Origin: a virus
DNA: 32,845 nucleotides
IMG/VR virus record: IMGVR_UViG_3300032213_002561
Coordinates: 1 to 32,845 of that record
Direction: 5' to 3' (one strand)
The notes under the pieces were generated by a model. That model worked only from the letters and a program-made list of their open reading frames with translations. It had not been told where the DNA came from and made no database searches. The position numbers and the translations under genes were made by a program. Shown in pieces: positions 27,132-32,609 of the stretch (the first letter of the stretch is position 1; the number at the start of each line of letters is the position of its first letter).

Positions 27132-28133
27132 TTAATAAAACTTTTTAGATAAATGATCAAACGCTTTCTTAGTCAACTGATCCCAGTTATAATCTTTATG
27201 TATTTGATCGGCTTGTGCAAAATAATATCCTGAATAGGCTTTAAAATTAATTACAGCATCATACATTTGATCTTCTAGATGTTTTGCATCGGGCTTAAAC
27301 ATTTTTCCAATATAGTCATCTCCTACAGACTTTGGTAAAGCCTCATCCGTTAGTTTAGATTTTAATTTAAGCGGGCCTAAATAATTTTTATAATGACACC
27401 AATCATATGTTGATATTACTGGCATGCCTGTTGCAAGTCCTTGAAGTGGAATAAATCCAAAGCCCTCACCCCAGGTTGGGTAAAGAAGTACGTGATGGTT
27501 GTGATACAAACTTAATAGTTCTTGTTCTGTATATTCATCAGTTATAATTTTTATATTTGAATAAACAGCATCTGGTGTAACAAATTCATTATTTGGATTA
27601 TACATTCTTGTAGTATTAGAATTATGACATTTTAAAGTAAGTTGATAGTCAGGGTTGTTTCCAAATAGTTTGCCAAAAGTGTCTACTACTAACTGTCCGT
27701 CTTTTCTTGGTGAAGGCTCTCCTATATGTAAAAATTTTATTGGTTGTCCATCATTAACTACTCTGCGCTTTGGTTTCCAAAAATCTTCAATTCCGTGAGG
27801 ATAAACATATATTGGTTTTGTTATTCCGTTATCTTTAAATACTTTAGCACACCAATCTGATGTTGTCCAAACTTCGTCACAGTGATTAAATCTTTCAACC
27901 CAATCAGGTCTCATAGATGTTGATTCCCAAGGGGTGTATCCTATTTGGTATTGGCCTTTATGTAATTTAAAATGATGAGGTTGTGTAAAATTAATTTGTA
28001 TTTCTGCTTTAGGATTAGCGTAAGTAATGTAATGTCCTAAATTATTTAAAGATTTAACTATATTTTTCCCAGCGTAACCAAAGCCAACAGCTGGGTTTAG
28101 CCCTGCTTTAATCGTATAATAAGATATATTCAT
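27132..28133 (-). CDS. GT-B glycosyltransferase (GT4-like), 333 aa
   Basis: N-terminal Rossmann half begins MNISYYTIKAGLNPAVGFGY (glycine-containing acceptor-side loop). The C-terminal half has KFLHIGEPSPRKDGQLVVDTF at about 132-152 and PTWGEGFGFIPLQGLATGMPVIS at about 215-237. The family moves sugars from nucleotide donors. In the usual donor-binding E-x7-E motif the second glutamate is glutamine here. A probable partner for the GT2 enzyme in decorating virion or host components. SD AGAAAG; the gene begins near overlapping divergent promoters at 28.15 kb. Confidence 0.85.
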   Translation of the reverse strand: MNISYYTIKAGLNPAVGFGYAGKNIVKSLNNLGHYITYANPKAEIQINFTQPHHFKLHKGQYQIGYTPWESTSMRPDWVERFNHCDEVWTTSDWCAKVFKDNGITKPIYVYPHGIEDFWKPKRRVVNDGQPIKFLHIGEPSPRKDGQLVVDTFGKLFGNNPDYQLTLKCHNSNTTRMYNPNNEFVTPDAVYSNIKIITDEYTEQELLSLYHNHHVLLYPTWGEGFGFIPLQGLATGMPVISTYDWCHYKNYLGPLKLKSKLTDEALPKSVGDDYIGKMFKPDAKHLEDQMYDAVINFKAYSGYYFAQADQIHKDYNWDQLTKKAFDHLSKKFY

Positions 28134-28155
28134 GTTTTCTTTCTAGTTGACTGGC

Positions 28156-28185
28156 TTGACAGGCTTAGGCATTCAATGTTATTAT
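28156..28185 (+). promoter_or_regulatory. Sigma70-like promoter TTGACA-18-TATTAT
   Basis: TTGACA at 28156-28161, an 18-bp spacer, and TATTAT at 28180-28185 preceded by TGT (extended -10). The predicted start near 28192 gives a leader of about 27 nt to the lytic enzyme gene. On the other strand ATTATA at 28184-28189 reads TATAAT, so a divergent start for the GT-B gene may overlap it. Confidence 0.7.
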
Positions 28186-28203
28186 TATAGTTCGTTATCT
28201 CTA

Positions 28204-28210
28204 GAGGAGG
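28204..28210 (+). promoter_or_regulatory. Ribosome binding site (GAGGAGG) deciding the lysin start
   Basis: GAGGAGG lies 8 nt before ATG 28219 and only 2 nt before ATG 28213. Together with the promoter downstream of the TTG at 28147, this excludes the longer reading and favours 28219. Confidence 0.7.
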
Positions 28211-28218
28211 AAATGCCA

Positions 28219-28770
28219 ATGGAGAAAATAAAACAACAGGTAAGTGATTTGGCTCATAACCTGGTTACAATAGTAATGATAACATTATTTTTGTTTCCTG
28301 TACAGCCTGCAAATGCCTTAGTAGTAAAACCTTTAGTGAAAACTGAAGCCCAATTAAAGCAAGAAGTCTTAGATAGTTTTAGTAAAGAGATTTACAAGCC
28401 ATCTGAGATGCTTACAGACGAAGAGTTGCTAACGCTTCTTAAGACTGTAGGATTCGAAGGGTCAGGCCTTAAGAAAGCCTGGTCAATAGCAAAGCGTGAA
28501 TCTAACGGAAGACCGCTTGCATATAACGGGAATAAGAATACTGGAGATAGTTCCTACGGAATATTCCAGATCAACATGATCGGAAATCTTGGTCCTGAAA
28601 GACTTGAGAAATTCGACCTAAAGAGTAACAGAGAGTTATTCGACCCAGTAACAAACGCAGAGATAACGTATTATATGACCAATGGCGGTATTGATTGGTC
28701 AGCTTGGAAGGGTATGACCCCAAAAGCGCAGGAATGGCTATTGCAATTCCCGACTGATCAGAAAAAGTAG
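28219..28770 (+). CDS. Secreted lytic transglycosylase/lysozyme-like enzyme (probable endolysin)
   Basis: 183 aa from ATG 28219. An N-terminal hydrophobic segment (about 14-30) ends in PANA, a fitting signal-peptidase site after residue 33. The enzyme domain has KKAWSIAKRESNGRP with catalytic Glu94, then GDSSYGIFQIN at 109-119 and a short end. This is the SLT/lysozyme-like core (E-S---------S-GI-QIN), which cleaves the glycan strands of peptidoglycan. A signal peptide suggests export by the host, so release may not depend wholly on the holin. It opens the plus-strand operon to 29666 and is controlled by the promoter at 28156. A virion-linked muralytic role is the alternative. Confidence 0.85.
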   Translation: MEKIKQQVSDLAHNLVTIVMITLFLFPVQPANALVVKPLVKTEAQLKQEVLDSFSKEIYKPSEMLTDEELLTLLKTVGFEGSGLKKAWSIAKRESNGRPLAYNGNKNTGDSSYGIFQINMIGNLGPERLEKFDLKSNRELFDPVTNAEITYYMTNGGIDWSAWKGMTPKAQEWLLQFPTDQKK

Positions 28771-28775
28771 GTCAA

Positions 28776-28982
28776 ATGCAGATACAATATGTATCTAAGT
28801 ACATAGCCTTATCACAAGAGGGCCTTGTTCCTAGACTTGAATGTCCGATGGATCAAGGCTCTCTCCTATGTAACCTAGACCTAGAAGATAATATTTATTT
28901 ATACTGCCTATCTTGTGAATACAAAAACAATGTAGGTATAGAAGTCTATGAAAAAATAATGAGCGGAGTAAATAATGCCTGA
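28776..28982 (+). CDS. Zinc-ribbon-like small protein, 68 aa
   Basis: Four cysteines in RLECPMDQGSLLCN (C23, C32) and LYCLSCEYKNN (C44, C47), a layout common in small phage zinc-ribbon proteins. It begins 5 nt after the lysin stop with AGGT upstream, and overlaps the next gene by 8 nt. Function unknown; probably metal-binding. Confidence 0.75.
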   Translation: MQIQYVSKYIALSQEGLVPRLECPMDQGSLLCNLDLEDNIYLYCLSCEYKNNVGIEVYEKIMSGVNNA

Positions 28983-29148
28983 ATGTGGATGTGGAAGTTG
29001 TAATTGTGGTCAAGGACTACAAATTACAACAGAAAGTGCGTCGGCGGCAGAAGAGATACAATATGAATCTTCTGGGTTTGAAACATACGAATGGAAGATG
29101 CCTGTAATCTTCCCTAATACCGATGGAGGGATAAACAAAAATGGATGA
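28975..29148 (+). CDS. Cys-rich small protein, 57 aa
   Basis: Starts MPECGCGSCNCGQG: five residues apart at most, four cysteines (4, 6, 9, 11) form a dense cluster, followed by an acidic middle and FETYEWKMPVIFPNTDGG. It overlaps the preceding gene by 8 nt and the next by 8 nt, so the frame is used in a coupled operon. A metal-binding or disulphide role is possible. No family is recognised. Confidence 0.65.
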   Translation: MPECGCGSCNCGQGLQITTESASAAEEIQYESSGFETYEWKMPVIFPNTDGGINKNG

Positions 29149-29386
29149 ATCACAATTGCCTGATGGTGCTGTAATTTCAGATGCTGGAACTATTGAAGAT
29201 AATCTTCCAATGGTTACATATATCATGCTACACCGAATTTATGATCTGCTTTCTTTAATTGCTGACAAAGTTGTTGGCGGGGAAGAGGTGTCAAAAATGG
29301 TTGGATATCATGAAAAAGGATTCTTGCTTGGTCCTGAACCTGCATATACACCAATTGAAGTAAAGGATGAAGTAGATGGCATATAG
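29141..29386 (+). CDS. Small phage protein of unknown function, 81 aa
   Basis: Starts MDESQLPDGAVISDAGTIED, continues with an amphipathic helix (MVTYIMLHRIYDLLSLIADKV) and ends KGFLLGPEPAYTPIEVKDE. SD GGAGGG lies 12 nt before the ATG. It overlaps the next gene by 11 nt. The helix suggests interaction with a partner or membrane surface; nothing more can be said. Confidence 0.65.
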   Translation: MDESQLPDGAVISDAGTIEDNLPMVTYIMLHRIYDLLSLIADKVVGGEEVSKMVGYHEKGFLLGPEPAYTPIEVKDEVDGI

Positions 29387-29666
29387 TCAAGAACAAATGG
29401 AGTTTGCCCATAAAATTGTATTTAGACTTATGGAAATATTAAAAGTATGCCCAAATGTAGATAACAAATACAAATGCCACACAAGCCATCTATCAGCACA
29501 TAAACGCTGTGTGGACTTAATGTTTCTTTTAGCAGAAATAACTAATCTGCCTGAGTACTTAGAGTATCTTGGAAATAACCCTGAAACAAATCAGGATCCT
29601 TACGGGTGGATTATTGCATATCCGCCAGCAGAAGAAATATCTGAAAAAGCAGTTGACTTAGAATAA
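29376..29666 (+). CDS. Small helical phage protein of unknown function, 96 aa
   Basis: A largely helical protein: AYSQEQMEFAHKIVFRLMEIL, a Cys/His-containing KYKCHTSHLSAHKRCVDLMF, then LPEYLEYLGNNPE and an acidic end. The CH--H---H--C run could bind a metal, but the spacing is not a known finger. Last gene of the plus-strand operon, followed by two hairpins and the terminator. SD AAGGA. Confidence 0.65.
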   Translation: MAYSQEQMEFAHKIVFRLMEILKVCPNVDNKYKCHTSHLSAHKRCVDLMFLLAEITNLPEYLEYLGNNPETNQDPYGWIIAYPPAEEISEKAVDLE

Positions 29667-29697
29667 AACATATTCTACAATAAAGATGTGTAGGTTA

Positions 29698-29739
29698 GAG
29701 ACACCACCATGTCTCCCTATATAATGTGTAGCAATACAC
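29698..29739 (+). other. Two tandem hairpins in the 3' untranslated stretch
   Basis: GAGACA/TGTCTC with a CCACCA loop (29698-29715) and GTGTA/TACAC with a GCAA tetraloop (29726-29739, GNRA type) stand between the last operon gene and the terminator. They could stabilise or process the 3' end of the message. A small RNA is possible but unproven. Confidence 0.5.
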
Positions 29740-29747
29740 TAGAAAAG

Positions 29748-29780
29748 CCCAATCGGATCCGCCTCTGATTGGGATTTTTT
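29748..29780 (+). terminator. Bidirectional Rho-independent terminator
   Basis: CCCAATC (29748-29754) pairs perfectly with GATTGGG (29767-29773) around a 12-nt loop and is followed by ATTTTTT on the plus strand. In the opposite direction the same stem is followed by CTTTT, so it can also end the convergent gene at 29785-30531. Confidence 0.85.
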
Positions 29781-29784
29781 CTTT

Positions 29785-30531
29785 TTAAGAGTTTTTATCC
29801 CTTTGTCTTTGCCATTTTCTATAAAGGCCATTTGGCTGAAACTTAGAAGAAATATCTACATCTTTTCTTTTAAACATTTTATCGTCAGACTCTGTTTTGC
29901 CTCTTATCTCAAGACCAAGTTTAGAATCTCTTTGATAAGGAATGTAAAGTGCAAATGGGTCTCCACGATTTATTGATATTCCTTGACTATCAGAATGATA
30001 TAAAACCTGTTGATTAATTTCATTATGTATGTCCGTATCAATAACTCCAGGGAGGACTGACCAGTCTTTATTAAAGTGATAAAAAAGCGGTAGCTGAAGA
30101 ACTGACCACCCTTTAGGCGTAATTATTCTCCATGGACAAGAAGCTTTAAAAATAAACTTTGCTTTATCTCCGTGAAGGCTTACATCTGCCCACTGTAAAA
30201 ATTGATTTTTTGTATGGATATTCCAGCTGAATGTTTCGGAGGATGTATTCCAAGCAAACTGGTCTGTATTTTCATCATAGTTTAATTTAGTATCACACCA
30301 CATAGGCAAAATGTATCCAAGAGAAAAATAGTCTGGGAAAGATGGACAAATCTTAACAGTTGAAATTCCTGGCATTACAGATGCCCCAAACGGAGCAGTT
30401 TTTTGATCAGGAGTTAATGTATTTGGAACATCCTTAAACCATTGCGGCATAAAATGTTTTGCTGGCTTAGGACGGCATTCCTCAATGTCTTCAAGACCTG
30501 GAATCATTGATATAAATTCAATATTACTCAT
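29785..30531 (-). CDS. Conserved phage protein, paralogue of the gene at 17178 (248 aa)
   Basis: Shares with the 245-aa protein at 17178-17915 the motif order HFMPQWFKD (about 26-34), SFPDYFSLGYILPMW (64-78), TPKGWSVLQLPLF, VIDTD, and INRGDPFALYIPYQRDS (about 200-216), plus a basic C-terminus ending in YRKWQRQRDK. Low certainty resemblance to the DUF6065-type phage family. No SD; TGATACACT ends 6 nt before the ATG, so it appears leaderless. It stands alone between a shared terminator and its own promoter, unlike its copy in the fibre block. Function unknown. Confidence 0.75.
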   Translation of the reverse strand: MSNIEFISMIPGLEDIEECRPKPAKHFMPQWFKDVPNTLTPDQKTAPFGASVMPGISTVKICPSFPDYFSLGYILPMWCDTKLNYDENTDQFAWNTSSETFSWNIHTKNQFLQWADVSLHGDKAKFIFKASCPWRIITPKGWSVLQLPLFYHFNKDWSVLPGVIDTDIHNEINQQVLYHSDSQGISINRGDPFALYIPYQRDSKLGLEIRGKTESDDKMFKRKDVDISSKFQPNGLYRKWQRQRDKNS

Positions 30532-30537
30532 AGTTAC

Positions 30538-30546
30538 AGTGTATCA
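30538..30546 (-). promoter_or_regulatory. Extended -10 (TGATACACT), leaderless start
   Basis: Minus-strand TGATACACT is followed by 6 nt and the ATG at 30531, placing +1 on the A of the start codon. The box differs from consensus in one base of the hexamer. The same 6-nt spacing occurs at 181-189 and 31244-31252. Confidence 0.5.
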
Positions 30547-30642
30547 AATATAATAAGATCCGTATAGTGCAAAAGTGCGAAAAAAGTGCGCCGAAAATAG
30601 AACCCCCATATAGGGATATAGATCTTTTCTGGAATATGCCTT

Positions 30643-30661
30643 AAAATGGCCCTGTAGGGCC
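30643..30661 (-). terminator. Possible terminator for the tiny membrane-peptide operon
   Basis: Minus strand GGCCC-TACA-GGGCC, a 5-bp GC stem with a 4-nt loop, then ATTTT. It lies about 80 nt downstream of the last tiny gene (stop at 30741). The U-tract is short, so termination may be weak. Confidence 0.45.
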
Positions 30662-30740
30662 TCTAAGCCACTTTTAGCCTCTATTACACCCTATGGGTGC
30701 GGGAAGGGCTTAAAAGGGCGGGAGAAAATTATCTAAGGAT

Positions 30741-30830
30741 TTATGGATAGATAACAGCTAATAGGGATAATATACTATATACGCCAAGGATAATAAGTAA
30801 TGACCAGATGAATGCTTTAGAACTGTTCAT
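30741..30830 (-). CDS. Tiny single-span membrane peptide, 29 aa
   Basis: MNSSKAFIWSLLIILGVYS then ILSLLAVIYP: almost the whole peptide after residue 5 is one hydrophobic helix of about 21 residues. It overlaps the 47-aa gene by 14 nt in another frame, and only weak purine-rich sequence precedes the ATG, so it probably depends on translation of its neighbour. No homologue is recognised. It is part of a run of three tiny membrane peptides. Confidence 0.5.
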   Translation of the reverse strand: MNSSKAFIWSLLIILGVYSILSLLAVIYP

Positions 30831-30960
30831 TGTCTATATCTTCATTTAGGTCAAAATCAAAGATTTCTTCCTGTCCCGCCCATTTTAAAAATTTAGATAG
30901 GTATACACCTGAAAGGATTGCTGTCGCAATTAAAGTAATTACAGCCCAAATTTTTTTCAT
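30817..30960 (-). CDS. Small membrane protein with acidic tail, 47 aa
   Basis: A short positive start (MKKIW), a hydrophobic helix (WAVITLIATAILSGVYLSKFL, about 5-25), then an acidic tail (EEIFDFDLNEDIDNEQF). The positive-inside rule is ambiguous but one span is clear. SD AGGA lies 8 nt before the ATG, and the start overlaps the 25-aa gene stop by ATGA. The tail could bind a cytoplasmic partner. Function unknown. Confidence 0.65.
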   Translation of the reverse strand: MKKIWAVITLIATAILSGVYLSKFLKWAGQEEIFDFDLNEDIDNEQF

Positions 30961-31034
30961 AGGTTTCCTGTAAGATATGCAATTATAGCAATTGTCATTG
31001 GTCCAAATATAATAGATGCTTGTATCCAGTTCAT
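30957..31034 (-). CDS. Tiny membrane peptide, 25 aa
   Basis: MNWIQASIIFGPMTIAIIAYLTGNL is mostly hydrophobic (about residues 6-23). SD AGGAT is 5-6 nt upstream of the ATG, and the stop overlaps the next start as ATGA, so the frame is supported by context rather than by homology. A palindromic CTAGTCAACTAG lies just upstream of the SD. Confidence 0.55.
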   Translation of the reverse strand: MNWIQASIIFGPMTIAIIAYLTGNL

Positions 31035-31054
31035 ATAAATCCTAGTTGACTAGA

Positions 31055-31237
31055 TTATTCTGCAGATTGGTTATTTAAAGCTTCTGCAGCATCTCTTGCT
31101 TCTTTAGTGTGAACAATGTCACCTGAGCATACTATGCAAAATTGGACGAGTGCTCCGTCTTCTTGCATTTCTACTCCCCATTTTGACATGCCACATAAAT
31201 CGCATGCAGGGATGTTATCTGAAATATTATCAATCAT
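31055..31237 (-). CDS. Zinc-ribbon-like small protein, 60 aa
   Basis: Two C-x2-C pairs, CDLCGMSKWGVEMQE (C12, C15) and QFCIVCSGD (C34, C37), 22 residues apart as in a zinc ribbon, then a helical acidic tail (KEARDAAEALNNQ). No SD: the extended -10 TGGTATAAT ends 6 nt before the ATG, indicating a leaderless message. It heads the tiny membrane-peptide group. Function unknown; a nucleic-acid or protein contact is possible. Confidence 0.8.
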   Translation of the reverse strand: MIDNISDNIPACDLCGMSKWGVEMQEDGALVQFCIVCSGDIVHTKEARDAAEALNNQSAE

Positions 31238-31243
31238 AGTATT

Positions 31244-31252
31244 ATTATACCA
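31244..31252 (-). promoter_or_regulatory. Extended -10 (TGGTATAAT), leaderless start
   Basis: A perfect minus-strand TGGTATAAT is followed by 6 nt and the ATG at 31237, so +1 falls on the start codon. Identical in sequence and spacing to the box at 181-189, 31 kb away. Confidence 0.6.
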
Positions 31253-31261
31253 CCCTTTAAA

Positions 31262-31411
31262 TTAGTTAACTACAATATCTGTAGTTGAAGAAAGATTTCT
31301 TTCCATTGAAATTTGTGATGCCTGTCCTTGATCCATTTTAGCTTGCGCTTCTTCTTCAGAATCCGCCATTACTGCTACCTTAATTGCTAGATCGTAAATA
31401 TAAACCTTCAT
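31262..31411 (-). CDS. Small phage protein of unknown function, 49 aa
   Basis: MKVYIYDLAIKVAVMADSEE then EEAQAKMDQGQASQISME and a final TDIVVN. The layout of a strand (VYIYDLAIKVAV), an A-D-SEEEA helix start and another strand resembles small ferredoxin-like or antidote-like phage proteins whose first strand leads into a helix with EEEA. SD AGGAT is about 6 nt before the ATG, preceded by AGTCGACTAG. Function unknown. Confidence 0.7.
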   Translation of the reverse strand: MKVYIYDLAIKVAVMADSEEEAQAKMDQGQASQISMERNLSSTTDIVVN

Positions 31412-31438
31412 TATTATCCTAGTCGACTGCTTTTTTAG

Positions 31439-31461
31439 ATTTTATTAAATGTTAATAAAAT
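31439..31461. repeat. Perfect AT-only inverted repeat
   Basis: ATTTTATTAA and TTAATAAAAT, 10-bp arms around ATG, followed on plus by ATTTTTT. It sits between two minus-strand genes. It may be a weak terminator for plus-strand readthrough or a protein-binding site. Confidence 0.4.
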
Positions 31462-31476
31462 ATTTTTTCTGAAATA

Positions 31477-31674
31477 TTAGCAATCAACGTGCATTACTAA
31501 TTTGTGTTTTACATGCCAGAGAATTGGTGCATTCTTTGCGATCCATTCTTTGCATGCTGCACATTTTACTGGGTATATCGCCTTTAAAGGTTTCCAGTCA
31601 TCCTGTATGGGTAACTTTAATCCTCTAGCTACATTAACCTTACGGTTTGTAGTCTCGTGTTTGAATCTTGCCAT
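31477..31674 (-). CDS. Zinc-ribbon-like small protein, 65 aa
   Basis: I start at ATG 31674 (MARFKHETTNRK). A TTG at 31698 would add MADRKFGG, but it abuts a perfect hairpin that would block ribosome access. The protein has one C-x2-C (VKCAACKEW), HVKHKL, and a final VMHVDC, so the ligand set Cys-Cys-His-Cys or similar is plausible. The middle is basic (NVARGLKLPIQDDWKPLK). Function unknown. Confidence 0.65.
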   Translation of the reverse strand: MARFKHETTNRKVNVARGLKLPIQDDWKPLKAIYPVKCAACKEWIAKNAPILWHVKHKLVMHVDC

Positions 31675-31698
31675 TCCGCCAAACTTTCTATCCGCCAA

Positions 31699-31716
31699 GA
31701 CTGCCTGAAGGCAGTC
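31699..31716 (-). other. Perfect hairpin in the leader of the 65-aa gene
   Basis: GACTGCC-TGAA-GGCAGTC, a 7-bp GC-rich stem with a 4-nt loop, 25 nt upstream of ATG 31674 and directly next to the alternative TTG start. There is no U-tract on either strand, so it is a regulatory or stabilising structure rather than a terminator. Confidence 0.55.
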
Positions 31717-31822
31717 AGTCCAATCACAATAAATAAAAGATATAGTATTTAGTGGATAACTTCCAGAATTTAAGCATACAACCCCTATACCCCTTTTTTA
31801 AAAAAAGAGAACCCCGAAATGG

Positions 31823-31975
31823 TCAGTGTATAAATCCGCCATTCATCGGTTGAACCATAAGGCCATAGCTTTTATCTGAAAGATATTGTAAAATACAACT
31901 TCCGTCATCATCGCACTTGGAGTTTAACCCCTTGATATTATCTCCGAAAACTGTCCAAGGGATCCAGTATAACAT
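31823..31975 (-). CDS. Possible small protein, 50 aa
   Basis: MLYWIPWTVFGDNIKGLNSK then CDDDGSCILQYLSDKSYGLMV and PMNGGFIH. Composition and codon use look like coding sequence, but there is no SD, and a good promoter (31966-31995) would start transcription inside the frame, after codon 5. It may be translated from an upstream start, or the transcript may be a small RNA. I cannot decide. Confidence 0.35.
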   Translation of the reverse strand: MLYWIPWTVFGDNIKGLNSKCDDDGSCILQYLSDKSYGLMVQPMNGGFIH

Positions 31976-31995
31976 TTGGTATTTTCGAAAGTCAA
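31966..31995 (-). promoter_or_regulatory. Promoter TTGACT-18-TATACT (extended -10)
   Basis: Minus-strand TTGACT (31990-31995), an 18-bp spacer, and TATACT (31966-31971) preceded by TGT. Predicted start about 31959. It is the best-matching minus-strand promoter in the right end and could drive the leftward tiny-gene group. Confidence 0.55.
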
Positions 31996-32236
31996 TACTT
32001 TTTTCAAATTTGACAAAATGTTAATATATTTTTAATTTGTACGATACACACCTTTTTGTATGTCCGATTTGTCCGATAGTGCGCCCATAATAAGCCTAAA
32101 TGTGATGTAAAACACTAAATACTTTTCTAAAATGTCCGATTTGACCGTGTTTGGGGTTGATAAATGTCAGTCCCCCGTGTTAGGCTTATAGTATAAAGAA
32201 AGTAAGAAAGTCTTACTAAGAAAGGTTAGGTCTAAA
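31976..32236. other. Control region between leftward and rightward gene groups
   Basis: About 260 bp without a gene. It contains ATGTCCGATTTG twice (32060-32071 and 32132-32143), a further TGTCCGAT at 32070-32077, and a 10-bp inverted repeat ATAAGCCTAA / TTAGGCTTAT (32090-32099 and 32180-32189). A TTGATA box (32157) and a TATAGT box (32187-32192) precede the rightward genes. The transcript leader carries AGTAAG/CTTACT, a 6-bp hairpin near 32205. Probably operators for a regulator. Confidence 0.55.
32187..32192 (+). promoter_or_regulatory. -10 box (TATAGT) for the rightward tiny genes
   Basis: TATAGT about 38 nt before the expected leader end. A TTGATA at 32157-32162 is too far (24 bp) for a standard pair, so it may need an activator or the operator sites nearby. 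The leader has AGGT 8 nt before ATG 32237. Confidence 0.4.
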
Positions 32237-32410
32237 ATGACTAACAGAGTTTGGGAAAGTCTAAATGACTACCAATTAGAAAGTGACGCTAAGCGTCTTG
32301 GTTATGTAGCCTGTTCAGCAGGTTGCGGTAGAGTGACAGCATGGTCACTCTGCGTAATGTGTGGCGGTAACTACGCTACACATAACCTAGTAGGAAAGGG
32401 GTCTAACTAA
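32237..32410 (+). CDS. Cys-containing small protein, 57 aa
   Basis: MTNRVWESLNDYQLESDAKR then LGYVACSAGCGRVTAWSLCV and MCGGNYATHNL. Cys pairs C-x3-C and C-x2-C, 13 residues apart, suggest a small zinc knuckle or ribbon. Its stop overlaps the next start as TAATG. Leader AGGT motif. Typical of tiny early phage genes; function unknown. Confidence 0.65.
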   Translation: MTNRVWESLNDYQLESDAKRLGYVACSAGCGRVTAWSLCVMCGGNYATHNLVGKGSN

Positions 32411-32580
32411 TGACTATCCTTACTGAAGAGTTATACTCTACTATCGTTCACGACTTCCACAATGGTGGGGTCAAGTCCTCTTATGGACTAAACGCCTATA
32501 CACGCAAGGCTCTATTGCGTGACCTACTAAGTAGCAAGGCTTGCTACTGTATCAACTGCCTATGTGAGGTAACTCACTAA
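32410..32580 (+). CDS. Small protein with Cys-rich tail, 56 aa
   Basis: MTILTEELYSTIVHDFHNGG then VKSSYGLNAYTRKALLRDLL and SSKACYCINCLCEVTH. The last 14 residues hold four cysteines in C-x-C-x2-C-x-C. It starts on the TAATG overlap with the gene before, so it is coupled. Function unknown. Confidence 0.6.
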   Translation: MTILTEELYSTIVHDFHNGGVKSSYGLNAYTRKALLRDLLSSKACYCINCLCEVTH

Positions 32581-32589
32581 GCAGGGGCT

Positions 32590-32605
32590 ACACGCTACGG
32601 CGTGT
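32590..32605 (+). other. GC-rich hairpin with UACG tetraloop
   Basis: ACACGC-TACG-GCGTGT: a perfect 6-bp stem closed by a UNCG-type loop, 9 nt after the stop of the 56-aa gene. Such loops are very stable. It may protect a 3' end or separate two messages ahead of the promoter at 32610. Confidence 0.55.
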
Positions 32606-32609
32606 CGTC

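Larger units (their letters stand above)
30532..30740. other. Intergenic stretch with repeats and short hairpins
   Basis: About 209 bp with no gene that I can support. It holds two AAAGTGCG direct repeats near 30573-30590, a CCC-ATATA-GGG hairpin, a CACCC-TAT-GGGTG hairpin (30687-30699), and the GGCCC-TGTA-GGGCC stem noted separately. Two GGG-rich blocks lie at 30700-30725. Confidence 0.5.

Noticed and set aside
28147-28218. TTG start at 28147 for the lytic enzyme
   Set aside because: It lies upstream of the predicted transcript start, and the SD GAGGAGG serves the ATG at 28219. The extra residues look like no signal peptide.
29690-29745. tRNA gene
   Set aside because: The hairpins with a CCACCA loop do not form a cloverleaf, and no T-loop or anticodon arm can be placed.
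31749-31762. DnaA box (TTATCCACT on the minus strand)
   Set aside because: A single near-match without clustering or an adjacent AT-rich unwinding pattern is expected by chance.
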